From Kitasatospora sp044457565 (GTDB lineage: Bacteria > Actinomycetota > Actinomycetes > Streptomycetales > Streptomycetaceae): 64,000 bases of DNA. The translations under genes were made by a program, and so were the position numbers. Below are positions 45,667 through 53,552 of this stretch, one piece after another. The number at the start of each line of letters is the position of its first letter. Within the stretch, counting starts at the first letter, position 1. Where the stretch lies: the NCBI RefSeq assembly GCF_044457565.1, contig NZ_JBITGZ010000022.1, positions 1 to 64,000 of the forward strand, written 5' to 3'. The notes beneath the pieces are model-generated. The model was not told where the DNA came from. It made no database searches and saw only the letters and a list, made by a program, of their open reading frames with translations.

Positions 45667-46482
45667 ATGACAGCAACCGCCGCCGAGGAGTGGAAGCACT
45701 GGAGCGACGGCCGGGCAGCGGCCGTGAGCGCGCCGCACGGCCACCTCGCGCTCACCGGCACGCACTGGCTGGAGCCCGAGCCCGGCGAGCTCCCCTGCCT
45801 GCCAGGCCGCTGGTGGACGGACTCCGAGGGCATCCGCCTCCGGGCCGTGGCAGCCGACGGAATCGTGATCGCGCGCGCGGGCGTAGGTGCGGGTGCGGGC
45901 GCAGCCGCGGACGGCCTGGTGGACGGTGAGGTGCTGCTGCGCCCCGACACCGACCCGGCAGCCGACGTCGCCACCCTCGGTGACCTCCGGCTGGTCCCGA
46001 TCGAGCGCGAAGGTGAGCTCGCCCTGCGCGTCTTCGACCCGGCCGCGCCCGGGCGGGCCGCCTTCGCAGGCATCTCCGCGTACCCGTACTCGCCCGAGTG
46101 GGCCGTCCCGGCCGTCTTCACGCCGTTCGCGGACGACCAGGCCGTGGTGGTGCCCAATGTCGACGGCCGGGAGCGGCCGATGGAGGTCACCGGCCGGATC
46201 GCCTTCACCCTGGTCGGTGAGCACCACACCCTCACCGTCAGCCGGGCCGGCGACCGCCTCACCGGCGTCATCGCCGACGCGACCAGCGGCCGCGACACCT
46301 ACCGCTTCCGCTTCATCACCCTCCCGGCGCCGGACACCGACGGCCGCACCGTGCTCGACCTCAACCGGGCCTACCTGCCCCCCTGCGCCTTCGCGGACCA
46401 CTACATCTGCCCCTTCCCGCCGCCCGGCAACCGGCTGCCGCTGGCCGTCGAGGCGGGCGAGAAGCAGGTGCTGACGAGGTAG
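45667..46482 (+). CDS. DUF1684 domain protein
   Basis: 271 residues from ATG behind GGAGGG. The GHLALTGTHWLEPEPGELPCLPG start, the FAGISAYPYSPEWAV centre and the LNRAYLPPCAFADHYICPFPPPGN C-terminus are the DUF1684 signature. This family is widespread in actinobacteria without a known reaction; the conserved Asn/Cys/Pro segment may be the active or binding site. There is no signal peptide. Confidence 0.9.
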   Translation: MTATAAEEWKHWSDGRAAAVSAPHGHLALTGTHWLEPEPGELPCLPGRWWTDSEGIRLRAVAADGIVIARAGVGAGAGAAADGLVDGEVLLRPDTDPAADVATLGDLRLVPIEREGELALRVFDPAAPGRAAFAGISAYPYSPEWAVPAVFTPFADDQAVVVPNVDGRERPMEVTGRIAFTLVGEHHTLTVSRAGDRLTGVIADATSGRDTYRFRFITLPAPDTDGRTVLDLNRAYLPPCAFADHYICPFPPPGNRLPLAVEAGEKQVLTR

Positions 46483-46614
46483 CGCGCGGCAGCACGGTAG
46501 CCGGCGCGGTGGCATCCGGCCGAGCGGTGCGGAGGCGGTGCCGCCCGGCCGGATGCCGTCGAACCCCGACCCCGGTGGCCGACGGCCCCGGCGGTGCGCC
46601 CACCATGAATCACT

Positions 46615-48000
46615 GTGCCTACCAACGAACCCGCCGCGGGTGGCCCCGCCGCCGATACCGACCTCCCCACACCCGACCCCGCCGCCCTCCCGTCCCTCCC
46701 GTCGGCCTCGCCGGTGCCCGCGCCATCGCCGCCGGGCACGGAGCAGGACCGCCCGCGCTGGTACCGCCGCGCCGCACGCGGTGCCTTCGCCGACCTGAGC
46801 CCGCTACGCGAGAACGCGGACTACCGCCGGATCTGGTTCGGCCAGGCCGTCTCCTCGATCGGGCAGCAGATGACGGCCGTCGCCGTCTCGGTCCAGGTCT
46901 ACGACCTCACCGGCTCCAGCTTCGCCACCGGCCTGGTCGGACTCTGCTCGCTGTTCCCCCTGATCGCCTTCGGCCTGTACGGCGGCGCCATCGCTGACAG
47001 CGTCGACCGCCGCCGGCTGGGCCTGATCGGCTCGGGCGGCCTGGCCGTGGTCTCCGCCGTCCTGGCCAGCCAGGCACTGATCGGCCTCGGCCAGGTCCTG
47101 GTGCTGTACGCGGCGGTGGCCGTCCAGGCCGGGTTCTTCGCGGTCAGCTCCCCGGCCCGCTCGGCCATGATCCCCAGGCTGGTACCGGGTCATCAACTGC
47201 CTGCCGCCAACGCCCTCAACACCGTCAGCATGAACCTCGGCCTCACCGTCGGCCCGATGTTCGGCGGCGTCCTGATCGGCGCCTACGGCGCACAGTCCGC
47301 GTACCTGCTGGACACCCTCGCCTTCAGCGCCACCCTCTACGCGATGTGGCGGCTGCCCTCGATGCGCCCGCTCGGCGAGGGCAAGGGCCGGGCCTCCGTC
47401 CTGGACGGGCTGCGCTTCCTGCGCGAGCAGCCCAACCTGCGCACCAGCTTCCTGGCCGACCTCGCCGCGATGATCTTCGGCATGCCCAGGGCCCTCTTCC
47501 CCGCCATCGCGGTCGGCTTCTTCGGTGGCGACGCCCGTACCGTGGGCCTGCTGGTCTCCGCCCCGGCCGTCGGCGCCCTGATCGGCGCCCTGTTCTCCGG
47601 CTGGATCACCCGCGTCCATCGCCACGGCGCCGCGGTCCTCGCCGCCGTGACCGCCTGGGGCCTGTCGATCGCCGCCTTCGGCCTCGTCCGCCACCTGTGG
47701 CTCGGCCTCCTCCTGCTTGCCGTCGCGGGCTGCGCCGACACCGTCAGCATGATCTTCCGCAACACGATGATGCAGGTCGCCGCCCCCGACGAGATGCGCG
47801 GCCGCCTCCAGGGGATCTTCATCGTGGTCGTCGCCGGCGGCCCCCGCCTAGGCGACTTCGAGTCCGGAGCCGTCGCCTCCCTCGCCTCACCCGCCGCCTC
47901 CGTCGTCAGCGGCGGCCTCGCCTGCGTCGCGGCCGTCCTCCTTCTCGCCGCCCGCCGCCCCGCCTTCCTCCGCTACGACGCCCGCCACCCCACACCCTGA
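46615..48000 (+). CDS. MFS transporter, DHA3-type exporter
   Basis: 461 residues, GTG start; a 60-residue Pro/Ala-rich cytoplasmic leader precedes twelve predicted membrane segments. YRRIWFGQAVSSIGQQMTAV is the typical first segment and GGAIADSVDRRRLGL the loop 2-3 motif of DHA3 (enterobactin/macrolide-exporter-like) members. The substrate is not deducible. It is the last core gene before the tRNA and mobile region. Confidence 0.9.
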   Translation: MPTNEPAAGGPAADTDLPTPDPAALPSLPSASPVPAPSPPGTEQDRPRWYRRAARGAFADLSPLRENADYRRIWFGQAVSSIGQQMTAVAVSVQVYDLTGSSFATGLVGLCSLFPLIAFGLYGGAIADSVDRRRLGLIGSGGLAVVSAVLASQALIGLGQVLVLYAAVAVQAGFFAVSSPARSAMIPRLVPGHQLPAANALNTVSMNLGLTVGPMFGGVLIGAYGAQSAYLLDTLAFSATLYAMWRLPSMRPLGEGKGRASVLDGLRFLREQPNLRTSFLADLAAMIFGMPRALFPAIAVGFFGGDARTVGLLVSAPAVGALIGALFSGWITRVHRHGAAVLAAVTAWGLSIAAFGLVRHLWLGLLLLAVAGCADTVSMIFRNTMMQVAAPDEMRGRLQGIFIVVVAGGPRLGDFESGAVASLASPAASVVSGGLACVAAVLLLAARRPAFLRYDARHPTP

Positions 48001-48139
48001 CCTGCACCACGCCCCCCGATACCTGGCAGCGAGCACCCCCCGACGTGCTGTATTGTTTTCCACGTCACCGGGACACCGGGGACGGGTCGAGAAGCCAGAG
48101 AGCAAAGCCGCCAGGCCCCGCTCAACGGCACCGAGACCA

Positions 48140-48213
<74 letters not shown>

Positions 48214-48228
48214 CAGTGATGTCGGAAG

Positions 48229-48267
48229 GCCGTTGGCCGGGAGAAATCCCAGGCCAGCGGCTTTTTT
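48229..48267 (+). terminator. tRNA-Pro terminator
   Basis: Stem GCCGTTGGCC / GGCCAGCGGC (one G-U pair) followed by TTTTTT, a clear Rho-independent terminator. Confidence 0.85.
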
Positions 48268-48396
48268 GCTGATGGCCCGACAGGTGGTGCGCGGCTGCGA
48301 TGCCGCCGCTTTGCGATCTTGCTGGGGACCGGCTGGGGACCGCAGCCATCGGCTGAGGGCCCGCCGCAACCCGGTGCGGCGGCCGCGCGTTCGCAC

Positions 48397-49911
48397 CTAC
48401 ACGAGGTCGCCGGCCTGCCAGCCCGGGGGGACCTTGGGCAGCCCGATCAGGGCGTCGATGTTCAGGTGCTCGGTGAGCAGGGCTTTGAGGTTGCGGCCGT
48501 CGATGAGGCGGAGGCGGCCGTTGCGATGGGCGAAGTCGTAGCTGTCCTTGCCGAACCACGAGGTGGTGACGACGATGCCGTAGCCGGCATCCTTGTCCTG
48601 CATGACGCCCGACATGGCGCGGACGGTGTTCACCGGGACCACGTTCTTGGAGCGTTTGGCCTGGATGGCGAAGATGGTGGATCCGGTCGGGTCGGCCAAT
48701 GTCGCGACGGCGTCCACACCGTCGTCGCGGGAGCCCTGGGTGCGCCAGGTCTCGTAGCCCATGGCTTCGAAGAGTTCGCGGACCAGGCGTTCGAAGTCGT
48801 AAGGGTTCATCCGGAGCAGGTCGGGCCGGCTGTCGAGGGTGGCTACCACGGCCGTGTCGGTGATGATGCGGTAGCGGGACAGGTCCGCCTCGACAATGGG
48901 TGTGACCGGTTCCAGGTCGTGAGGGTGCTTGGAGACGGTGGCGCCGAGCCGGTGGAGGCACTGCTGCGGGTCGAGACGCGGTTCGTCCAGGACGAGATCG
49001 GCGAAGTCCTTGCGCTGGGCGACGACGCTGACGACGCACGCCCGGACGGCCTGGCCGGTCGTCGGATCCGTGGCGTTGACGCGGCCGTTGAGGATGACGG
49101 TCTCCACGAATGCTGCCGGTGTGGCGGTGAACGCCTCGTCCAGTGCCCGGAGGGCCAGGCGGGACACCAGCCGGGCGTAGGCGTCGTGGACTTCGGCCTG
49201 CTTGGCGGGTTGGGGGACGACCTCGGCCCGCTGGGCGACGTAGCGGTAGGAGGTCACCGCGGGGACGATCTCGTGGTTCGGAAGCTCGATTTCGACCAGG
49301 AGTTGCTGGGCCTCGGGGACGTAGACCGCGTGGGCTGCCGTTCGGCACCCCGGGGGCACGGGGGAGCGCTGCAGCAGGTCTTCGACCAGCTCTGCGACGC
49401 CCTGGGGACCCTCGTGGGTGAATGCCTGTTCGATGTGCGGATGCCATAGCTCGAGGCCCTCGGGACGTAGGAGCAGGACTGTCTCCAGTTCCTCGCGGCG
49501 CCGGTTGCACTCGGCGGTGCCCGCCTCGGCCTGGGCTTTGAGCCGGGCCGTATCCGCTTGCCGGGTTTGCCGCTGGGCTTCCTTCTCGGCTTGGGCGTCC
49601 TCGCGCTTCCTTGCTTCCTCCGCCCGGCGGCGGGCCGTCTGGCGCTTGGCCAACTCGGCCTCTACGCGAGCGGCTTCCTTGGCGCGGGCGGCCTCCTCGC
49701 GTTGGAGGTGCTTTTCGCCGACGGCCAGGAGCCGGGCATGTTCGACGGCGGGGTCCACCTTCCGTTTCCTGGGGCGGGGTTGAGCCGCCGGTGCGGAGGC
49801 CTGGCGGGTCGTCGGCTGCTGCGTCCCGCGCTGTGCCTCTGCGGCTCGCGCCTGCTGCTTCAGGCGGTACGCCTCGGCGAGGATTTCCGCCACAGTCTTT
49901 CGGCGTGCCAC
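48397..49911 (-). CDS. Mrr-type restriction endonuclease with coiled-coil N-terminus
   Basis: 504 residues. GTG 49911 is chosen because AGGGGG stands eight bases upstream. Residues about 20-150 are a charged coiled coil rich in Ala/Glu/Arg/Gln. The C-terminal 120 residues are an Mrr catalytic domain: MNPYDFERLVRELFEAMGYE, then RDDGVDAV (active-site Asp) and AIQAKRSKN (QxK), then YGIVVTTSWFGKDSYDFA. Such proteins cut foreign, often methylated, DNA. The middle (about 150-370) has no recognised family. It is cargo between the integrase and tRNA-Pro, a position typical for defence genes on integrative elements. Confidence 0.85.
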   Translation of the reverse strand: MARRKTVAEILAEAYRLKQQARAAEAQRGTQQPTTRQASAPAAQPRPRKRKVDPAVEHARLLAVGEKHLQREEAARAKEAARVEAELAKRQTARRRAEEARKREDAQAEKEAQRQTRQADTARLKAQAEAGTAECNRRREELETVLLLRPEGLELWHPHIEQAFTHEGPQGVAELVEDLLQRSPVPPGCRTAAHAVYVPEAQQLLVEIELPNHEIVPAVTSYRYVAQRAEVVPQPAKQAEVHDAYARLVSRLALRALDEAFTATPAAFVETVILNGRVNATDPTTGQAVRACVVSVVAQRKDFADLVLDEPRLDPQQCLHRLGATVSKHPHDLEPVTPIVEADLSRYRIITDTAVVATLDSRPDLLRMNPYDFERLVRELFEAMGYETWRTQGSRDDGVDAVATLADPTGSTIFAIQAKRSKNVVPVNTVRAMSGVMQDKDAGYGIVVTTSWFGKDSYDFAHRNGRLRLIDGRNLKALLTEHLNIDALIGLPKVPPGWQAGDLV

Positions 49912-50088
49912 CCAGTCCACCCCCTGGTCCGTGACAGCGCGAACCCGCGTGGGGCCCGCGCTGCCCGCGCGATATGCCAGCAGCCCTACCCGGCTGGGGC
50001 CGCCGGAAATCCGCCGTGCGGTCCGAGCGGGGACGGAGCAAGCGGTGCAGGGGCGCAACGTGCCGGCACCGCCGAGGAGATGGAGCGC

Positions 50089-50262
50089 TCATTCGGGCGG
50101 GAGCGGAGAAGGGTTACCGTCGTGCGTGCGCACCGGGCGGTTGCACAGGTCGAGGACGGCATCCAGCGGCACGGTGATTCCAGAGGCTCGGATGTTGCGT
50201 GCCGTCTGCTCGCGGCGCAGCAACCGGACCCAGGGTTCCGCACCTTCTTCATCGTCTGCCAC
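50089..50262 (-). CDS. Small 57-residue protein between integrase and Mrr gene
   Basis: GTG 50262 to TGA. It reads as a sensible soluble protein: an acidic start (ADDEEGAEPWVRLL), then RREQTARNIRASGITVPLDA with an amphipathic helix and a Pro-rich end. Composition and absence of low-complexity bias support coding, but the ribosome site is weak. I do not recognise it. Lying between int and the nuclease on the same strand, it could be an accessory, regulatory or immunity protein; that is speculation. Confidence 0.5.
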   Translation of the reverse strand: MADDEEGAEPWVRLLRREQTARNIRASGITVPLDAVLDLCNRPVRTHDGNPSPLPPE

Positions 50263-50358
50263 AAGTCCACTTCTACAGCAGGGTGGTTGACGATGACAGG
50301 CGCACTGCTCGGGCAGCTGATCAGCGGAGAATTTCCGGAGGCTGCCCGTTTCGGCCGT

Positions 50359-51621
50359 CTATTGGACGAGACGCAGATGACGAACTGGCGCCTCTGTCGA
50401 TGCCGCCTGGGCGGAGGCCGCCGTCTGCGGGGTGGTCCGGTCTCCTGACAAGTGCCTGCTGAGGGTTCGGCCGGCGTTCTCGATGGAGCTTTTGTCCGGG
50501 TGGAGGTAGCGCTGGGTGGTGGTGATGTGTCCGTGTCCTGCGATCTTCTGGAGGACGTGGATGGGGACGCCGGCGTCGGCGAGCCAGGTGAGGCCGGTGT
50601 GCCGGAGGTCGTGCCGGCGCAGGTACTCGTAGCCGAGGCTGACGACGACTTCGTCCCAGTGGGTGGCGTCGCGGAGGATGGCTGTGGTGATCCGGCCGCC
50701 GCGCGGCCCGGTGAACAGACGGGCCATGGGGTCGTTGCCGACCACGTTCATGCGCCAGTTCACGAGGTCGCGGATCTCTTCGATGATGGGGACGGTGCGC
50801 CGCCGCTTGCCCTTGGTGCCCTTGTCGATGAGGCCGCCGGGGCCGGTGGTGGTCTGGCGGCACAGGTCCCAGGTCCAGTCGAAGCGGTTGATGTCCTTGA
50901 CACGGACGCCGGAGACTTCGCCGATGCGGGCGGCGGTGCAGGCGGCGAAGCGGACGATGTCGCCCCAGCCGCGGTAGTGGTTGTGGGAGCGTTCGACGAG
51001 GGCAGTGGCGAGTTGGTCGAGGGCGTCCCAGTCGGCGAGGGCGAGGGAGCGGGGGTCGTCGAGTTCGTCCTCGGCCTTCTTGTAGAGGCGTTGCCAGCCG
51101 CTCATGCGTGAGGGGTTGAAGTCGATGAGGCCGTCGCGGACGGCTTGCTCCATGATGCGGACGAGCGGGGCGAGGCTGTTCTTGACGGAGGAGATGCTGA
51201 GTCCGTCGGCGATCCACGAGTGGAGGGCCCGGTCGGTGATGCCGTTGGTGATGTTGGTGACGGGTATGTGGCCGAGGACCGGGGTGACGCGCAGCTTCCA
51301 GCCGGCTGTGTAGGGGTCGAGGGTGGTGGTCTCCAGGCCGCGCATCGCCAGGTCCCAGTTCTCGTCGCCGTACTCGGCGAGGGTCATGGTCAGGGTCTTG
51401 GGGGTGATGCCGCGTGCTGCGGCCCGTTTCATGCGGGCAATCCAGGCCTCGGCTTCCGTCTCCGTGGGGACGGAGGAGGAAGCCGACTTGCGGCCGCCGC
51501 CGTTGGGGTCCGTCCAGCGCACGCGGGCGCGGTAGCGGAACTGCGGGCGGCGGTCGGGGCGGTGCTCGATGTCGGTGGTGAGGTCGACACCCATGGGGAT
51601 GAGCTGGGTGGGGTCGGACAT
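50359..51621 (-). CDS. int: Tyrosine-type site-specific integrase
   Basis: 420 residues. An N-terminal arm-binding domain and a SAM-like core-binding domain (about 85-195) precede a catalytic domain with Arg in AACTAARIGEVSG, the HxxR in LRRHDLRHTGLTWL, His in IAGHGHITT and the nucleophile Tyr in TQRYLHPD. All catalytic residues are present, so it is likely active. This is the actinomycete integrative-element type. It starts immediately after the stop of the HTH gene upstream, so the two are one unit. Confidence 0.95.
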   Translation of the reverse strand: MSDPTQLIPMGVDLTTDIEHRPDRRPQFRYRARVRWTDPNGGGRKSASSSVPTETEAEAWIARMKRAAARGITPKTLTMTLAEYGDENWDLAMRGLETTTLDPYTAGWKLRVTPVLGHIPVTNITNGITDRALHSWIADGLSISSVKNSLAPLVRIMEQAVRDGLIDFNPSRMSGWQRLYKKAEDELDDPRSLALADWDALDQLATALVERSHNHYRGWGDIVRFAACTAARIGEVSGVRVKDINRFDWTWDLCRQTTTGPGGLIDKGTKGKRRRTVPIIEEIRDLVNWRMNVVGNDPMARLFTGPRGGRITTAILRDATHWDEVVVSLGYEYLRRHDLRHTGLTWLADAGVPIHVLQKIAGHGHITTTQRYLHPDKSSIENAGRTLSRHLSGDRTTPQTAASAQAASTEAPVRHLRLVQ

Positions 51622-51930
51622 TCAGGCTGCCTCGGATGGGTCGGTGCGCTTCTGGGCGAGCCACAGCTGGGTGTCGGGGATGCTGTAGAGGTAGAGCCGG
51701 GGCGCGATCTGCACGAAGGGCGGTCCCTGCGGGGGAGTGGCAGAGCGCCAGCGTCGCAGGGTTGAGGGGTCGACTTTCAGCAGCGTGGCGAGTTCCTCCG
51801 TCGAGTACCAGCCGCTGTGCAGGAGGTCGAACTCCGCTGCCGGATCGGCCTCGTACGCGGGGGCTGCGGCGACGGCCGGGGCCGGAACCGAGAGCCGGCT
51901 TACGGCGGGAACGCGGGGTCGGGCGTACAT
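51622..51930 (-). CDS. xis: Excisionase-like HTH protein
   Basis: 102 residues from ATG 51930 behind AGAGGGAG. The C-terminal 60 residues (WYSTEELATLLKVDPSTLRR, then a wing leading to YLYSIPDTQLWL) form a MerR/HTH_17-type winged helix as in excisionases of integrative elements. Its stop is adjacent to the int start. It would direct excision or control int expression. An N-terminal extension to 52050 is open but less likely. Confidence 0.85.
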   Translation of the reverse strand: MYARPRVPAVSRLSVPAPAVAAAPAYEADPAAEFDLLHSGWYSTEELATLLKVDPSTLRRWRSATPPQGPPFVQIAPRLYLYSIPDTQLWLAQKRTDPSEAA

Positions 51931-52343
51931 GGTCTCCCTCTGGCGGGGTGGTGGAGCCGCTTGGGCTCGGCCGGGCACGCCCACAGTCACCTGGCCACCT
52001 GGACGGGCGGAACAGGGTTCGGCGTGCTGAATTAGGCAGACCGTACGCACATGGCGTTCTTCAGAGCGCGTCGAGATTCAGCGGGCGTGCCGGGTAGCTG
52101 GCGACCTCACGCCTGTGATTGCTGAAGAGCGCCCGCTGCGGGCTGGGTCTGCGCAGGTCATCCAGAGCAGCGGGTCGCTTGTCGGCGCTGGGCCGTGGTG
52201 CAGGCAGCAGATGGCGTTCTTGCCTGGTGGGTCGCGGCCGGAGGGCTAGGCAACAGGCCGCATGAAGAGGAACGGCTACGCTAGGCGATCGACGTAAGGG
52301 TCCAGGGCTGTTGACGTCCTACGTCGAGCCGAGGCTAACTCAA
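51931..52343. other. Integrase-side junction region
   Basis: 413 bp without a convincing gene. It holds a direct repeat ATGGCGTTCTT at 52051-52061 and 52211-52221 and the GAAGAGCGC / GCGCTCTTC-like words near 52060 and 52123. Such repeats next to int suit arm-type integrase sites; not proven. Confidence 0.5.
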
Positions 52344-52393
52344 GAGCTGCGGACTTAATCCGTAGGTTCAGGGTTCGAGCCCCTGGCGGCCCA
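52344..52393 (+). other. tRNA-Lys-like 3' remnant (att site candidate)
   Basis: The anticodon-arm-to-3'-end part of a tRNA is visible: GCGGACTTAATCCG, AGGTT, T-arm CAGGG-TTCGAGC-CCCTG, acceptor half GCGGCCC and A. It matches tRNA-Lys except that the anticodon loop is two bases short, and the 5' half is not recognisable as a full tRNA; a degraded CTAACTCA...AGAGC D-arm may precede it. It cannot make a normal tRNA. It is best read as an attachment-site duplicate or a decayed gene. Confidence 0.7.
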
Positions 52394-52400
52394 CTTGATG

Positions 52401-52439
52401 AGAGACCAGGTGAGACACCGTCTGACCTGGTCTCTTTTG
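52401..52439 (+). terminator. Terminator after tRNA-Lys-like remnant
   Basis: Perfect 11-bp arms AGAGACCAGGT / ACCTGGTCTCT, loop of 13, then TTTT. It is presumably the original terminator of the tRNA gene. Confidence 0.8.
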
Positions 52440-52758
52440 GTTTCCAGCATATTCTGAGCGGGCACTGCTGAGCGGCTCTCGTGCCCGAAATGCCCACCGC
52501 CGGGGACGGGCCGGGGACGCCGCCCCCGCGCTCCCCCCGATCGGCCCCGAACTGCCCTCGGAGCACCACCGGTCCCACAAGCCGGCATAGGCCAGGATCG
52601 CTTTCCGTGACCACTGCTGCTGCGGAACGCCATCCGGGGTGTCCCCGGAACGGAGCGGATAGCGACTGGTAGCAGGGTTCCGCTGCCGCTCCACCACCTC
52701 GACGGGCTCCCGTGTTGCTCCTCCCGTCTCCCGGCGTGGCAGCTGTTCCTACCGCTAC
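52440..52758. other. Gene-free stretch
   Basis: About 320 bp with no gene I can support. It may be decayed element sequence; a GTGTCCCCGGA-type word recurs. Confidence 0.4.
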
Positions 52759-53340
52759 CTAGGTCGCACGGGTGACAGCTGTTCTCGCGGGTCCAGGGCG
52801 GTTCAGCTGCCAGACGACATTGATACCCGCGTCTGAAGGTGCCAACGGAGGCTGGGCCGGTTCGCGCCGCACCTCAGAGAAGCCCAGGCGCTTTGGCACA
52901 GCACCGCTGGCCTTGTTCGCCAGGTCATGGACGATCTCCACGTACTCCACTTCGGGCATGGCGAATGCCTCGGTGACCAGGGCAGAGGCTGCTCTGGTCG
53001 CCAGCCCTCGCCCGGTAGCGGCCGGGTGCAGCCAGTACCCCATGACCTGACCTCGCCCATCGGCAGCGCGGTACAGGGAGATACTGCCGGCCAAGGTCCC
53101 ATCTCGGGTGATCGCGTATCTGAACGCGTCGCCGCTCTCCCACCCTGGATCGCACCTGGCGAGGAAGTTGGCGGTCGTCTCTCTGCTGTGGCGGGCCACC
53201 CACGGCATCCACGGCCGAAGGTGGTCGAGCGACTCTTCGATCAGCTGGAAGAGAGGGCGGAAGTCGCTCTCCGCTCTCCATCTCCGCAAGGCGAAGTCTC
53301 CGCAGTCAACGGATCTACTCGGCAGCTCCATGGCGCTCAT
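52759..53340 (-). CDS. GNAT acetyltransferase, RimJ/RimL type
   Basis: 193 residues. RRWRAESDFRPLFQLIEESL is the RimJ/RimL-like start; VMGYWLHPAATGRGLATRAA contains the acetyl-CoA pyrophosphate loop (R/Q-x-x-G-x-G/A). The likely role is N-acetylation of a protein terminus or small amine. The ATG at 53340 is used; ATG 53331 is equally possible. It is divergent from the STAND-nuclease gene, with about 210 bp between. Confidence 0.9.
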   Translation of the reverse strand: MSAMELPSRSVDCGDFALRRWRAESDFRPLFQLIEESLDHLRPWMPWVARHSRETTANFLARCDPGWESGDAFRYAITRDGTLAGSISLYRAADGRGQVMGYWLHPAATGRGLATRAASALVTEAFAMPEVEYVEIVHDLANKASGAVPKRLGFSEVRREPAQPPLAPSDAGINVVWQLNRPGPARTAVTRAT

Positions 53341-53539
53341 CGTTCACGGGCCGCAGGAACCGCGGCAAGGAGATTACGTCCGGCTTTGCGTGGCTGCCCG
53401 GTGAGTTGGCGCTGGCCGTGAGCTCGACTCGCTGGCTGGGATGGACGGGTTCGTACTGACCAGGCATGGCCCCGTCCCCCGGTCGGCGGCCAAGAGCCGT
53501 GGTGGCTGCCGTTCTGGCATCTGCGTCAGGATGACCAAG

Positions 53540-53545
53540 TAGCCT
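53540..53545 (+). promoter_or_regulatory. Candidate -10 box of a leaderless transcript
   Basis: TAGCCT lies seven bases before the ATG at 53553 with no ribosome binding site between, the usual layout of leaderless actinomycete mRNAs. The -35 is not obvious. Confidence 0.4.
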
Positions 53546-53552
53546 CGGGTGC

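Noticed and set aside
49558..50448. Plus-strand open frame across the Mrr gene start and small-ORF region
   Set aside because: It is antisense to the Mrr gene and the 57-residue gene, Gly/Arg-rich, without a start signal.
52440..52758. Possible short genes after the tRNA-Lys-like remnant
   Set aside because: Open frames exist on both strands, but none has a ribosome site, and one simply reads backwards through the tRNA 3' end.
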